This document shows positions 21,594 through 29,455 of a stretch of 64,000 nucleotides of DNA, in pieces. Made by a program: the position numbers and the translations under genes. The notes below the pieces were generated by a model. The model was not told the origin of the DNA and made no database searches. It worked only from the letters and a program-made list of their open reading frames with translations. Origin of the DNA: Rheinheimera sp. 4Y26 (GTDB taxonomy: Bacteria; Pseudomonadota; Gammaproteobacteria; Enterobacterales; Alteromonadaceae); contig NZ_JAOBWS010000001.1 in the NCBI RefSeq assembly GCF_025245835.1, forward strand, positions 744,001 to 808,000. Reading direction: 5' to 3'. Within the stretch, counting starts at the first letter, position 1; each line of letters opens with the position of its first letter.

Positions 21594-23075
21594 ATGACGA
21601 CTGCTGTGATGTCCCGTGTGGTGCTGGTGCCTGGCCGGTATTTAATGTACCGGGTGCTGGGTTATTTATTGTTGTTGCTGTCACTGGTGCAGCTGCTTGG
21701 CATGCTGGTGGCGATTTATTACCACGAAAGTATCTTCTGGGTGTTTTTAACCTGTGCAGTGCTTGGCGCTGTGGTGGGTTATACGCTGATATATTGGGGG
21801 CGGCACGCCCGCGATTTAAAAAGCCGGCAACTGTTTTTACTGACCACCTTAAGCTGGCTGATGTTATGTTTTTTTGCCGCTTTACCTATCTGGTGGATAG
21901 TGCCGGATTGCAGTTTTACCGACGCCTGGTTTGAAGCTGTTTCTGCGGTGACGACCACGGGTTCCACTGTGTTATCCGGTTTGGATCATATGCCCAAAGG
22001 CTTGTTGTTCTGGCGCGCCGTGCTGAACTGGATAGGTGGCATTGGGATTATTGTGATGGCTATTGCCATTTTACCGGCGCTAAAAATCGGCGGTATGCGG
22101 TTATTTAAAACCGAAAATTCCGACACCTCCGAAAAAATTCTGCCGCGCAGCTCCTCAATGTCTGCCGCGATAGGCGTGGTCTATCTGGTGCTGACTTTGC
22201 TGACCATGCTCAGTTATTATCTGGCTGGTATGACGGGTTTTGATGCCATCAGCCATGCCATGACCACAGTGGCCACCGGTGGTTTTGCCAATTACGACGC
22301 TTCTTTTGGCCAGTTTAAAGACACACCGTTGATTTTCTGGCTTAGCAGCTTCTTTATGATGGCTGCGGCTATGCCTTTTGTGCTTTTTGTCAGTATGGTT
22401 AAAGGCAACCGGCTGGCGTTGTGGCGTGACCCGCAGGTGCGGGCTTTTATTGCCATAGTACTGGTGGCGGCACTGACGCTGACTTTTTATCAGGTGCAAC
22501 AACAAAACCGCCCCTGGTTTGACGCGCTGACCCATAGTTTGTTTAATGTGGTGTCAGTGATCACCACTTGTGGTTATGCTTCAGAAGACTATACGCTGTG
22601 GGGCAATCTGGCCGTGATGGTGTTTTTTTATCTTACCTTTTCCGGCGCTTGTTCCGGTTCTACCTCAGGTGGCTTAAAAATCTTCCGGATACAGCTGGCG
22701 GCTATGCTGCTGGTGAAACAAATGAAGTTATTGATCCATCCAAGAGCGGTCTGGGATCAGCGTTATGGCGGCAAAAAGGTTGACGACCAGCTGCTTGGCA
22801 CTGTGCTGGCCTTTTGTTTTATTTATTTTGCCACTATTGCTTTTATTGCCATGGCCTTGTCTTTTTATCAGCTGGATTTAGTCACAGCGGTAACGGGCGC
22901 TGCCACAGCAGTTGCCAATGTTGGTCCTGGTCTTGGCAGCATCATTGGTCCAGCCGGCAATTTTTCTACTTTGCCGGATGGTGCCAAATGGTGGTTGAGT
23001 TTGGGTATGTTGATGGGGCGGCTGGAGATTCTCACTGTGCTGATATTACTCACCCCTGCTTATTGGCGTTATTAA
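21594..23075 (+). CDS. trkH: TrkH-family potassium uptake protein
   Basis: This is the membrane pore subunit for K+ uptake. The product is about 493 residues from the ATG at 21594; a TTG at 21576 or ATG at 21609 are alternatives, and no start has a clear ribosome site. The four selectivity-filter loops are visible as TTTGST, TVATGGF, ITTCGYASED and VANVGPGLG, each with the conserved glycine. It is followed by a KdpD-like kinase after one base and a KdpE-like regulator. The TrkA/KtrA gating subunit is not in the window. Confidence 0.9.
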   Translation: MTTAVMSRVVLVPGRYLMYRVLGYLLLLLSLVQLLGMLVAIYYHESIFWVFLTCAVLGAVVGYTLIYWGRHARDLKSRQLFLLTTLSWLMLCFFAALPIWWIVPDCSFTDAWFEAVSAVTTTGSTVLSGLDHMPKGLLFWRAVLNWIGGIGIIVMAIAILPALKIGGMRLFKTENSDTSEKILPRSSSMSAAIGVVYLVLTLLTMLSYYLAGMTGFDAISHAMTTVATGGFANYDASFGQFKDTPLIFWLSSFFMMAAAMPFVLFVSMVKGNRLALWRDPQVRAFIAIVLVAALTLTFYQVQQQNRPWFDALTHSLFNVVSVITTCGYASEDYTLWGNLAVMVFFYLTFSGACSGSTSGGLKIFRIQLAAMLLVKQMKLLIHPRAVWDQRYGGKKVDDQLLGTVLAFCFIYFATIAFIAMALSFYQLDLVTAVTGAATAVANVGPGLGSIIGPAGNFSTLPDGAKWWLSLGMLMGRLEILTVLILLTPAYWRY

Positions 23076-23076
23076 G

Positions 23077-24396
23077 ATGCGGCTGTACCAGACGCGGCCT
23101 GACAAAAAACTATGGGGCTGGTTTCATGCCATCGCCTGGCCTGTGTTCTTTACTGCGCTGTTGATCCCACTGCGTCAGCATATCAGCCCAACCGATGTGG
23201 CCATGCTGCAGCTGGTCTGGATCAGCTGGATGGCGCAGCGTTACGGCAAAACTCTGGCCATCACCAGCACTTTAGTGTCGGTGCTGGCGCTGAACTGGTG
23301 TTTTGTGCCGCCTTATTACACTTTGCATGTACACGACACCCGAAATCTGATTAGTTTTGTGGTGATGGCAAGTCTGGGGATTTTTATCAGTTATTTGTCT
23401 GATCGTATTAACCGGCAACTGCAAAAGACCCGCAATCTGATGTCGCAGCTCAGGGGCATGTATATGCTGGCCAAAGGTTTGGCAAGCCGCAGCGACTGGC
23501 AGGGCCAATGTGCATTTGCCCAGAAGTTATTGTCACGCCGTTTGCGTGCACCGGTCAGGCTCTACGCCAGCGCTGTTGCTCCTGCAGCTGAAGCCGGCCT
23601 TTGCCAGCTGCCACTGGGCAAACCTCAGCCGGCTGGCTGGTTGGTATTGCCACAAGCCTTATTGTTGCCCAACCATAATCTGCTGCATGCGGCTCAGTCA
23701 TTGTTAAGTCAGAGTCATGCTGCACTGGAGCTGAAGCATGAAGCGAATAAAAACCTGCTCAGGGTGGAGTCGGAGCAACAACGCGCCATGTTGTTAAGGT
23801 CGTTATCGCATGATTTACGCACGCCGCTGGCCACCATTATGGGTGCTTCAAGTATGTTGGCCGACACAGAGCTGACCTTGTCGGACGAACAGCGACAGCA
23901 ACAGGCATTGAATATTTACCGCCACAGCAAACTGTTACAACAACATTTTGAAAAGGTGCTGGAGTTATCCAAAGCGCAGCTGGCCGATGTGCAGCTGACA
24001 TACAGCCAGTTTAGTTCAGACGATTTAATCGCCGGAGCTTTGGCCAGGCGCAGTGAATTGGCCACCGATATTGCACAGCGGCTGGCTTGCCCGCCGCCGC
24101 AGGCACTGAGTGGCGATGCCGGTTTACTGGAAATTGCGTTGGCCAATTTACTAGAAAATGCGCAAAAATACGGCGCCGGCAGGATTGAACTTGGTTGTGA
24201 AAGGGTTAAGCAGTGGCAGCGGCTGGTATTGCGCAATCACTTGCCGTCAGCTGGCACTGCCAGCGGCAATGCTGCCGATGCCGGTCATGGCCTTGGCATT
24301 CGCATCTGCGAAACAGTGGCGGCTTTGCATCAGGGGCGGTTTAGTTTTGTGCTTGATAAGACCCAGGCTGTTGCCGTACTGGAGTGGCCGCTATGA
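23077..24396 (+). CDS. KdpD-like sensor histidine kinase lacking the KdpD/USP input domains
   Basis: This is a membrane sensor kinase. Residues about 12-108 hold the four-helix DUF4118 module found in KdpD (LNWCFVPPYYTLHVHD). A GAF-like region follows, then the HisKA box RSLSHDLRTPLATIMG with His245, the N box LANLLENAQKYG and GHGLGIRICE in the ATPase domain. At 439 residues it is about half of E. coli KdpD: the N-terminal KdpD and universal-stress domains are absent. It starts one base after trkH and overlaps the regulator by 4 bp, so it probably controls K+ uptake through TrkH. Confidence 0.88.
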   Translation: MRLYQTRPDKKLWGWFHAIAWPVFFTALLIPLRQHISPTDVAMLQLVWISWMAQRYGKTLAITSTLVSVLALNWCFVPPYYTLHVHDTRNLISFVVMASLGIFISYLSDRINRQLQKTRNLMSQLRGMYMLAKGLASRSDWQGQCAFAQKLLSRRLRAPVRLYASAVAPAAEAGLCQLPLGKPQPAGWLVLPQALLLPNHNLLHAAQSLLSQSHAALELKHEANKNLLRVESEQQRAMLLRSLSHDLRTPLATIMGASSMLADTELTLSDEQRQQQALNIYRHSKLLQQHFEKVLELSKAQLADVQLTYSQFSSDDLIAGALARRSELATDIAQRLACPPPQALSGDAGLLEIALANLLENAQKYGAGRIELGCERVKQWQRLVLRNHLPSAGTASGNAADAGHGLGIRICETVAALHQGRFSFVLDKTQAVAVLEWPL

Positions 24397-25070
24397 GTCA
24401 GAAACCCCGCGTTTTGCTGCTGGAAGATGATGCCGGCATGCAGAGTTTTCTCGCCACTTTATTGACCAGTCAGGGTTATTTGCCAGACATCTGTGCTTCA
24501 GGCCAACAAGGACTGCAACTGCTGGCCGGCCAGGAGTATGCCTTGCTGCTGCTGGACCTTGGGTTGCCCGATCTGGATGGCCTGCAGTTATTAACCCAGT
24601 TGCGGTTATGGTCTGCTATTCCGGTCATTATTATTTCGGCCCGTGGCAAAGAGCAGGACAAAGTGCAGGCGCTGGATTTGGGTGCCAACGATTATGTCAC
24701 TAAACCTTTTAGCGCCGGTGAGTTACTGGCGCGGATGCGCAGTGCACTCAGGCCGCGTCAGGGCACAGTGCGGCAATGGCAATTTGGCACTGTCACTCTT
24801 GATCCGGTGCAGCATGTTGTGACTAAAGCCGGCGAGCGGGTGCATCTGACCAAAACCGAATATGAATTGTTGTTATGCCTGCTGCGCCATGCCGGTGTGG
24901 TGCAAACCCATAATCAGATTTTGCAGCAGGTGTGGGGAGAGGCTTATCAGGGGCGACCTGAATATGTGCGGGTGCATATGGCGCAGCTGAGGCAAAAGCT
25001 GGAGGATAATCCGGCAGCGCCCCGTTATTTAACCACCGAAGCCGGAGTGGGATACAGGTTGTGCCTGTAA
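24393..25070 (+). CDS. OmpR/KdpE-like response regulator
   Basis: This is a DNA-binding partner of the kinase just upstream. The 225-residue protein has the acidic pair EDD (11-13), the phospho-acceptor Asp55 in LLLLDLGLPDLDG, the KPF lysine near 104 and a C-terminal winged helix (LTKTEYELLLCLLRHAG and YVRVHMAQLRQKLEDNP). The start ATG overlaps the kinase stop as ATGA. Resemblance is to KdpE, but no kdpABC is nearby. Confidence 0.92.
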   Translation: MSQKPRVLLLEDDAGMQSFLATLLTSQGYLPDICASGQQGLQLLAGQEYALLLLDLGLPDLDGLQLLTQLRLWSAIPVIIISARGKEQDKVQALDLGANDYVTKPFSAGELLARMRSALRPRQGTVRQWQFGTVTLDPVQHVVTKAGERVHLTKTEYELLLCLLRHAGVVQTHNQILQQVWGEAYQGRPEYVRVHMAQLRQKLEDNPAAPRYLTTEAGVGYRLCL

Positions 25071-25268
25071 GCTACCGGTTGTTTTATGATATAGCACAAC
25101 TGCTTACATTATTTTTGTCCAAATAAAATCAGGGCTGCTGAGTTTTTTCTGCTGTTGCGCTAGCATCCGGTTAGCAGCTTTGTGTATCTATAACAATTAT
25201 TTTGTTGGCGGTAGCAACAGGCTACGCCGCCAGAGTACCGGCCTCAGACTCAGTGAAGGACAACCCAG

Positions 25269-26618
25269 ATGAGCAATTTTGTCGAAGCAAGTCTTCGCCT
25301 CTCCCAGTTACAACAGGAATTTATCCGCACCGACGGCACAGATCCGGCCACAGCCCCTTTAGTGAAACATCGTAAAATGACCCAAAGCCCGTTCCGGTTT
25401 TTACGCGGCAGTTCAGGCTTGTTTTATGCCGATATCCATCGCCGGTTGTTACCTTTGCCTGAAGCGCTCTGTGCAGTGCCGCTGGTGAGGGTGATGGGCG
25501 ATTGTCATCTGGCGAACTTTGGTTTTTTTACTGAAGAAGGCAGCAGTGGTGACAGAGTGATTTTTGGCCCCAACGACTTTGATGATGCCTGTGTCGGTCA
25601 TGCCGTCTGGGACTTAAGCCGTTTTGCCATCAGTTTATTATTGGCGGCCGACTATTGCCGTGGTCTGGCCGGGGGACGTTATCAGAGCGACGACAGTGTT
25701 GATTTTAGTGCTGTCAAAGTTGCAACTGAGCAGGATGGCGAAAAAGCCATGCTGGCGTTTTTCCGTGAGTACCAGCAGGAGCTGCTGCGTATCAGCGACG
25801 ACCCTGAGCGCAGATTTTATGCGCAGGACGATTTTCCAAAAGAACATTTATTAAAACCTTATCTGAAAAAAGCCATTAAGAGGTCGGCTGCCGGCGAGCA
25901 CTTCTTAACCAAAAGCACCCTGGCTAAGACAGTCGACTTCACGCAAAAACCTCTGCGGTTTAAAGCCGATGCCGGCAAATTTACCAGATTAAGCGAGCAG
26001 GACTATCAGCGGGTGCTGACCAGCTTCCGGCCTTATGTCGACGATGATATTGTCGATTTGGTGGCGCGTCAGGGCGCCGGCACCGGTTCGCTGAATCTCG
26101 GTCGTTATTATTTGCTGGTTGGGCCTAAAAAGTGGCAAACCAACGAAGATCTGGCGCTTTATCATGTGGTTGAAGCCAAACAACAACGCCGCTCGGCACC
26201 ACTGGCATTTTTTGCTGACTTAAACCCGGTGAATCAATTAAATGATGCTCACCTGACGGTGGATTGTCAGCGCCAGATGCAGCGCCGGCCAGATTTAGTG
26301 CTGGATGAGCTGCAGTTTGAAGGTGCACATTATCTGATGCGTTCGCTACACCATGCCAATGTGGATTTGGATCCGGAAGATATTTGTGTTCATCCAACCA
26401 GCCCGGGCCTGGCCATGCGTCAGTATGCTCAGGCTTGTGCTGTGGCGTTGGCGCTGGCACATAGCCGCAGTGACAGACGCAGTTGTCGTTTTGAGCAACA
26501 AATGGCAGCAGCGCTCAACCAGCATCAGGCGGAACTAGCCGATGTCTGCCGGCAGTATGCCAAGCAGCAGGTGCAGGATTGCCAGTTATTACAACAGATG
26601 TTGCCTAAGGCGGAATAA
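25269..26618 (+). CDS. DUF2252 family protein
   Basis: This 449-residue cytoplasmic protein belongs to the DUF2252 family, which has a fold distantly like aminoglycoside phosphotransferases and no agreed function. Diagnostic segments are RVMGDCHLANFGFF, GPNDFDDACVGHAVWDLSRFAIS (DFDD in the place of a metal-binding loop), GTGSLNLGRYYLLVG and a late AMRQYAQACAVALALAHSRS. It stands alone, with AAGGA-like sequence ten bases before the ATG, and converges with the gene at 26644. Confidence 0.88.
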   Translation: MSNFVEASLRLSQLQQEFIRTDGTDPATAPLVKHRKMTQSPFRFLRGSSGLFYADIHRRLLPLPEALCAVPLVRVMGDCHLANFGFFTEEGSSGDRVIFGPNDFDDACVGHAVWDLSRFAISLLLAADYCRGLAGGRYQSDDSVDFSAVKVATEQDGEKAMLAFFREYQQELLRISDDPERRFYAQDDFPKEHLLKPYLKKAIKRSAAGEHFLTKSTLAKTVDFTQKPLRFKADAGKFTRLSEQDYQRVLTSFRPYVDDDIVDLVARQGAGTGSLNLGRYYLLVGPKKWQTNEDLALYHVVEAKQQRRSAPLAFFADLNPVNQLNDAHLTVDCQRQMQRRPDLVLDELQFEGAHYLMRSLHHANVDLDPEDICVHPTSPGLAMRQYAQACAVALALAHSRSDRRSCRFEQQMAAALNQHQAELADVCRQYAKQQVQDCQLLQQMLPKAE

Positions 26619-26643
26619 CTCAGCTGCTGCCTCTGACATCTGG

Positions 26644-27465
26644 CTAGCGACAGCAGTTGGCGTTTGGCTGTTGCTCCTTCAGTTGTGCCGGCGGGTTGGT
26701 GAATGGCGCTGTTGGTAGGGCTTGTTCTTTGGCAATAGTGCTGCGGGCATTGGGAATTTGTAACCAGACCTTCTGCACCAGCTCAGGCTGCTGTTTGGCA
26801 AACTGCAGGCTAAACACCAGAAACAGCGGCTGCTGATAAAAAGCTGGCTGCAGTTTTTTAATCAAAGCGGCTTTGGGGTGTTGTTTCAGCTGAGCGTCTG
26901 CGACAAATTCGGCCAGTACATAACCGTCCAGCCGGCGGTTGAGCACCAGCTCCAGCCCGGCATTGAGGCCAGACGGCAGGGTGCTCAGGGCATTCAGTTG
27001 TTTCAGCTTTTGCTCCACGACAAACCCCTGCGGCGCCGATAAACCAAATTTAACGCCGGATAATCTGTTGCCATCCCAGGACAAAGGCTGCTGCTGATGG
27101 GTGTAAATATGATAATCGACCTGCATCAGGCTCAGGCTGGCATCAGCTTGCTGCTGTGCAGTAAGCGGAAAGGCAAGTTGTTGCTGGCGCTCGGCAGTCC
27201 AGCCAATGCCAATCACCCCATCCATTTTGCCAATCGAAGCTTCATGCAAACAGCGTTTCCAGGGGATACGGTGCAGTTCAACTTCAACACCGGCCAGAGC
27301 AAACGCCAAAGTGGCAGTTTGGCTGTGGGTGCCATAAGCAGCAACTCCCTGCACCATTTGTTTGGGCAAAGCGGGTGAATGTTCGTTGTCTTCGTAACAA
27401 ATCTGCAGTGGTGCGGCCAAAAGCGGCATGCTGAACAACAACAAGGCTGCAAGAGTCGATTTCAT
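26644..27465 (-). CDS. Periplasmic solute-binding-like protein
   Basis: This is a 273-residue secreted protein of the family 3 solute-binding type. Of two possible ATGs (27471 and 27465) I prefer 27465, because GGAG is seven bases upstream. A signal peptide ends near LLAAPLQICYED. The RIPWKRCLHEASIGKMDGVIGIGWTAER block is typical of orphan binding proteins in Alteromonadales and relatives. No transporter genes are adjacent. Ligand unknown. Confidence 0.7.
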   Translation of the reverse strand: MKSTLAALLLFSMPLLAAPLQICYEDNEHSPALPKQMVQGVAAYGTHSQTATLAFALAGVEVELHRIPWKRCLHEASIGKMDGVIGIGWTAERQQQLAFPLTAQQQADASLSLMQVDYHIYTHQQQPLSWDGNRLSGVKFGLSAPQGFVVEQKLKQLNALSTLPSGLNAGLELVLNRRLDGYVLAEFVADAQLKQHPKAALIKKLQPAFYQQPLFLVFSLQFAKQQPELVQKVWLQIPNARSTIAKEQALPTAPFTNPPAQLKEQQPNANCCR

Positions 27466-27578
27466 CAGCATTCTCCGACTGGGGATATGCTGAGTATAAG
27501 AGTTTTCTAAACTGAAGAGTGGGCTTTTAACGTTACGGGTGCTGTTGGCTGCTGCAAATGCGCTCGGAGCGTTTATCG

Positions 27579-27617
27579 CAACAGCAGCACGGCCAGCGGC
27601 TGGCCGTGCTGCTGTTG
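27579..27617. repeat. Perfect 18-bp hairpin at the 3' end of the gene at 27619
   Basis: The arms 27579-27596 and 27600-27617 are exact inverted copies separated by CGG. It begins one base past the stop codon of the small beta-barrel-like gene (minus strand). No U-tract follows on the minus strand, so it is either a poor terminator or a stabilising 3' structure. A second small hairpin (CGCTC / GAGCG) lies at 27561-27571. Confidence 0.6.
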
Positions 27618-27618
27618 A

Positions 27619-28038
27619 TTAGAACTTATAACCAATATTCAGTACAGCAATAGTTTTGCTGTCGCCATCACGGCCTCTGTCGGTGCGATCGGCCTGGCCT
27701 AAACCAGCGCCCAGTACCCAGCCGCGGCCACTAAAACTGGTTAAGTGATAGTCGTAAGTGACTAACACCAGCTCTTCAGCGTTAAAGATGTCAGATTCGG
27801 TGCCATACATCAGGCCAAAAGCATGAGGGCTGCCTGGCGCTGGTGCCATTTGTGCCCCCAGTGCCGCACCATGAATACCGACACCGGCAAAAAACGCCAG
27901 ATTGTTTTCGCGGTAACTGATTTTGGCGCCTAAGTCGCCATATTGCGGGCCAAAACCGGCTGCCGGAATAAATTCACCGGCAAATGCAGGAGTGCTCAGC
28001 AGCAATGCAGTTATCAGAGCAAGGTTATGTTTTTTCAT
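27619..28038 (-). CDS. Small secreted beta-barrel-like protein, unknown function
   Basis: This is a 139-residue protein that I do not recognise. I start it at 28038 (MKKHNLALITALL), where AAGGA lies seven bases upstream, instead of at 28215. A signal peptide ends at TPAFAG. The rest alternates short hydrophobic and Gly-rich stretches (NLAFFAGVGIHGAALGAQ, RGWVLGAGLGQADR) and ends IGYKF, with the terminal aromatic residue common in outer-membrane beta barrels. That suggests a small outer-membrane protein, but this is inference. Confidence 0.6.
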   Translation of the reverse strand: MKKHNLALITALLLSTPAFAGEFIPAAGFGPQYGDLGAKISYRENNLAFFAGVGIHGAALGAQMAPAPGSPHAFGLMYGTESDIFNAEELVLVTYDYHLTSFSGRGWVLGAGLGQADRTDRGRDGDSKTIAVLNIGYKF

Positions 28039-28360
28039 ATCAGGTTCCTTCATAAAGCGGGCGGCTGCTGCACAACAACAACCGTTGGGGCGGTAGCCAA
28101 CAGCCTGAGGCTGTTGGCTTACAGCGAAAAAGTGCAGGCGAGTGTAAAAGGACAAAACTGAATTTGAACTGACTACAGTGCCAGCATTGCCGCACAAATT
28201 CAGGGCTGTTGACACGTTTTTATTGTTTTATCTCAAGCAGAGCAGACTTTTTGCACAAATCGCTTTTGATATGCCATAAAGTGAAACAACAAAAGCCTAA
28301 ACAAAAAATGTCGGCGGGCGTCAGGCTGTTACAGTGCTCCGCCGTCCCAGGGAAGCTCAG
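28039..28360. other. 322-bp divergent intergenic region
   Basis: There is no gene here. Between the small secreted protein (minus) and the HlyD gene (plus) it holds an 11-bp hairpin at 28095-28119 (AGCCAACAGCC / GGCTGTTGGCT) in the leader of the minus-strand gene, and a 9-bp inverted repeat with arms CTGAATTTG at 28158-28166 and CAAATTCAG at 28195-28203, a possible operator between the divergent promoters. A TTGACA at 28209-28214 has no convincing -10 partner. Confidence 0.5.
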
Positions 28361-29455
28361 ATGCAACAAGCAAATTCGGGGTATTTACAGCAAGGGCGCA
28401 GCAATTTGTTGCTGTTGGGGGTCGTGGGGGCGCTGCTTATCGCGGCAGCCGGTTTTTGGTATCAGCATTATGTCAGGCAAAATGGCAAAGATAACCTGCT
28501 GCGCGCCAATGGCCGTATTGAAGCCACAGAAATTGCCATTGCCAGCAAAAGCCCGGGCCGGATTAAAACAATTCTGGTGGATGAAGGAGATTTTGTCAGT
28601 GCAGGCCAGTTGCTGGCGGAAGTCGAGTCCGACGCTTTGCAGGCGCAGTTAGCCCAGGCGCAGGCGCAGCTAAAACAAAGCGAAAGTATGTTGTTAACGG
28701 CACAAAGCCAGTTACAACAAAGAGAAAGTGAAAAAAATGCCTTAAAGGCCGTGTTGAAACAACGGGAAGCTGAGCTGCAAGCTGCCCTTGCCAGAGCGAG
28801 CCGCACCGACGCTTTGGCACAAAGTGGTTCAGTATCCAGGCAGCAGGCCGATGACAACGACACTCAGGTGGCCAGTGCCAGAGCTGCACTCAGTGCTGGC
28901 TTGGCGCAAATTACTGCAGCAGAAGCAGCGATGACCTCAGCCAAAGCGCAGATTTTATCGGCGCAGTCGGCGGTGGAGGCGGCAAAGGCCACAGTACACA
29001 GAGTGGAAGTGGAGCTGAATGACAATCAGCTGAAAGCGCCGCGCGCTGGCCGCATTCAATACCGTATTGCACAAAGTGGTGAAGTGGTGGCCGCTGGCGG
29101 CAAGGTATTGAGTCTGATTGATTTAACTGATGTGTATATGACGTTTTTTCTGCCTTCGGCCAGTGCCGGCCAGATTGCGCTTGGCAGCGAAGTACGGCTG
29201 GTGCTGGATGCTGTGCCACAAAGGTCGATTCCGGCCAAAGTGTCTTATGTGGCCGATGTGGCGCAGTTCACCCCCAAAACAGTGGAAACGGCCAGCGAAC
29301 GGGAAAAACTGATGTTCAGGGTCAAAGCCAAAATCAGCCCGGCCCTGCTGCAAAAACATATTCAGAAAGTAAAAACAGGTTTGCCCGGTGTGGCTTATCT
29401 GCGGCTCGATGACAGCCAGCCCTGGCCTGACAGCTTGCCGGAGCTGGCGCAGTGA
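28361..29455 (+). CDS. HlyD-family periplasmic adaptor (YhiI-like)
   Basis: This is the membrane-fusion subunit of an ABC exporter. I start it at 28361 ([12 protein letters not shown]), where AGGGAA lies seven bases upstream. One membrane helix ([19 protein letters not shown]) is followed by a lipoyl half-motif ([23 protein letters not shown]), a long coiled coil (residues about 90-220), the second lipoyl half ([24 protein letters not shown]) and a beta-barrel domain. It overlaps the next gene by 4 bp. The order matches E. coli yhiI-rbbA-yhhJ. Confidence 0.9.
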   Translation: MQQANSGYLQQGRSNLLLLGVVGALLIAAAGFWYQHYVRQNGKDNLLRANGRIEATEIAIASKSPGRIKTILVDEGDFVSAGQLLAEVESDALQAQLAQAQAQLKQSESMLLTAQSQLQQRESEKNALKAVLKQREAELQAALARASRTDALAQSGSVSRQQADDNDTQVASARAALSAGLAQITAAEAAMTSAKAQILSAQSAVEAAKATVHRVEVELNDNQLKAPRAGRIQYRIAQSGEVVAAGGKVLSLIDLTDVYMTFFLPSASAGQIALGSEVRLVLDAVPQRSIPAKVSYVADVAQFTPKTVETASEREKLMFRVKAKISPALLQKHIQKVKTGLPGVAYLRLDDSQPWPDSLPELAQ

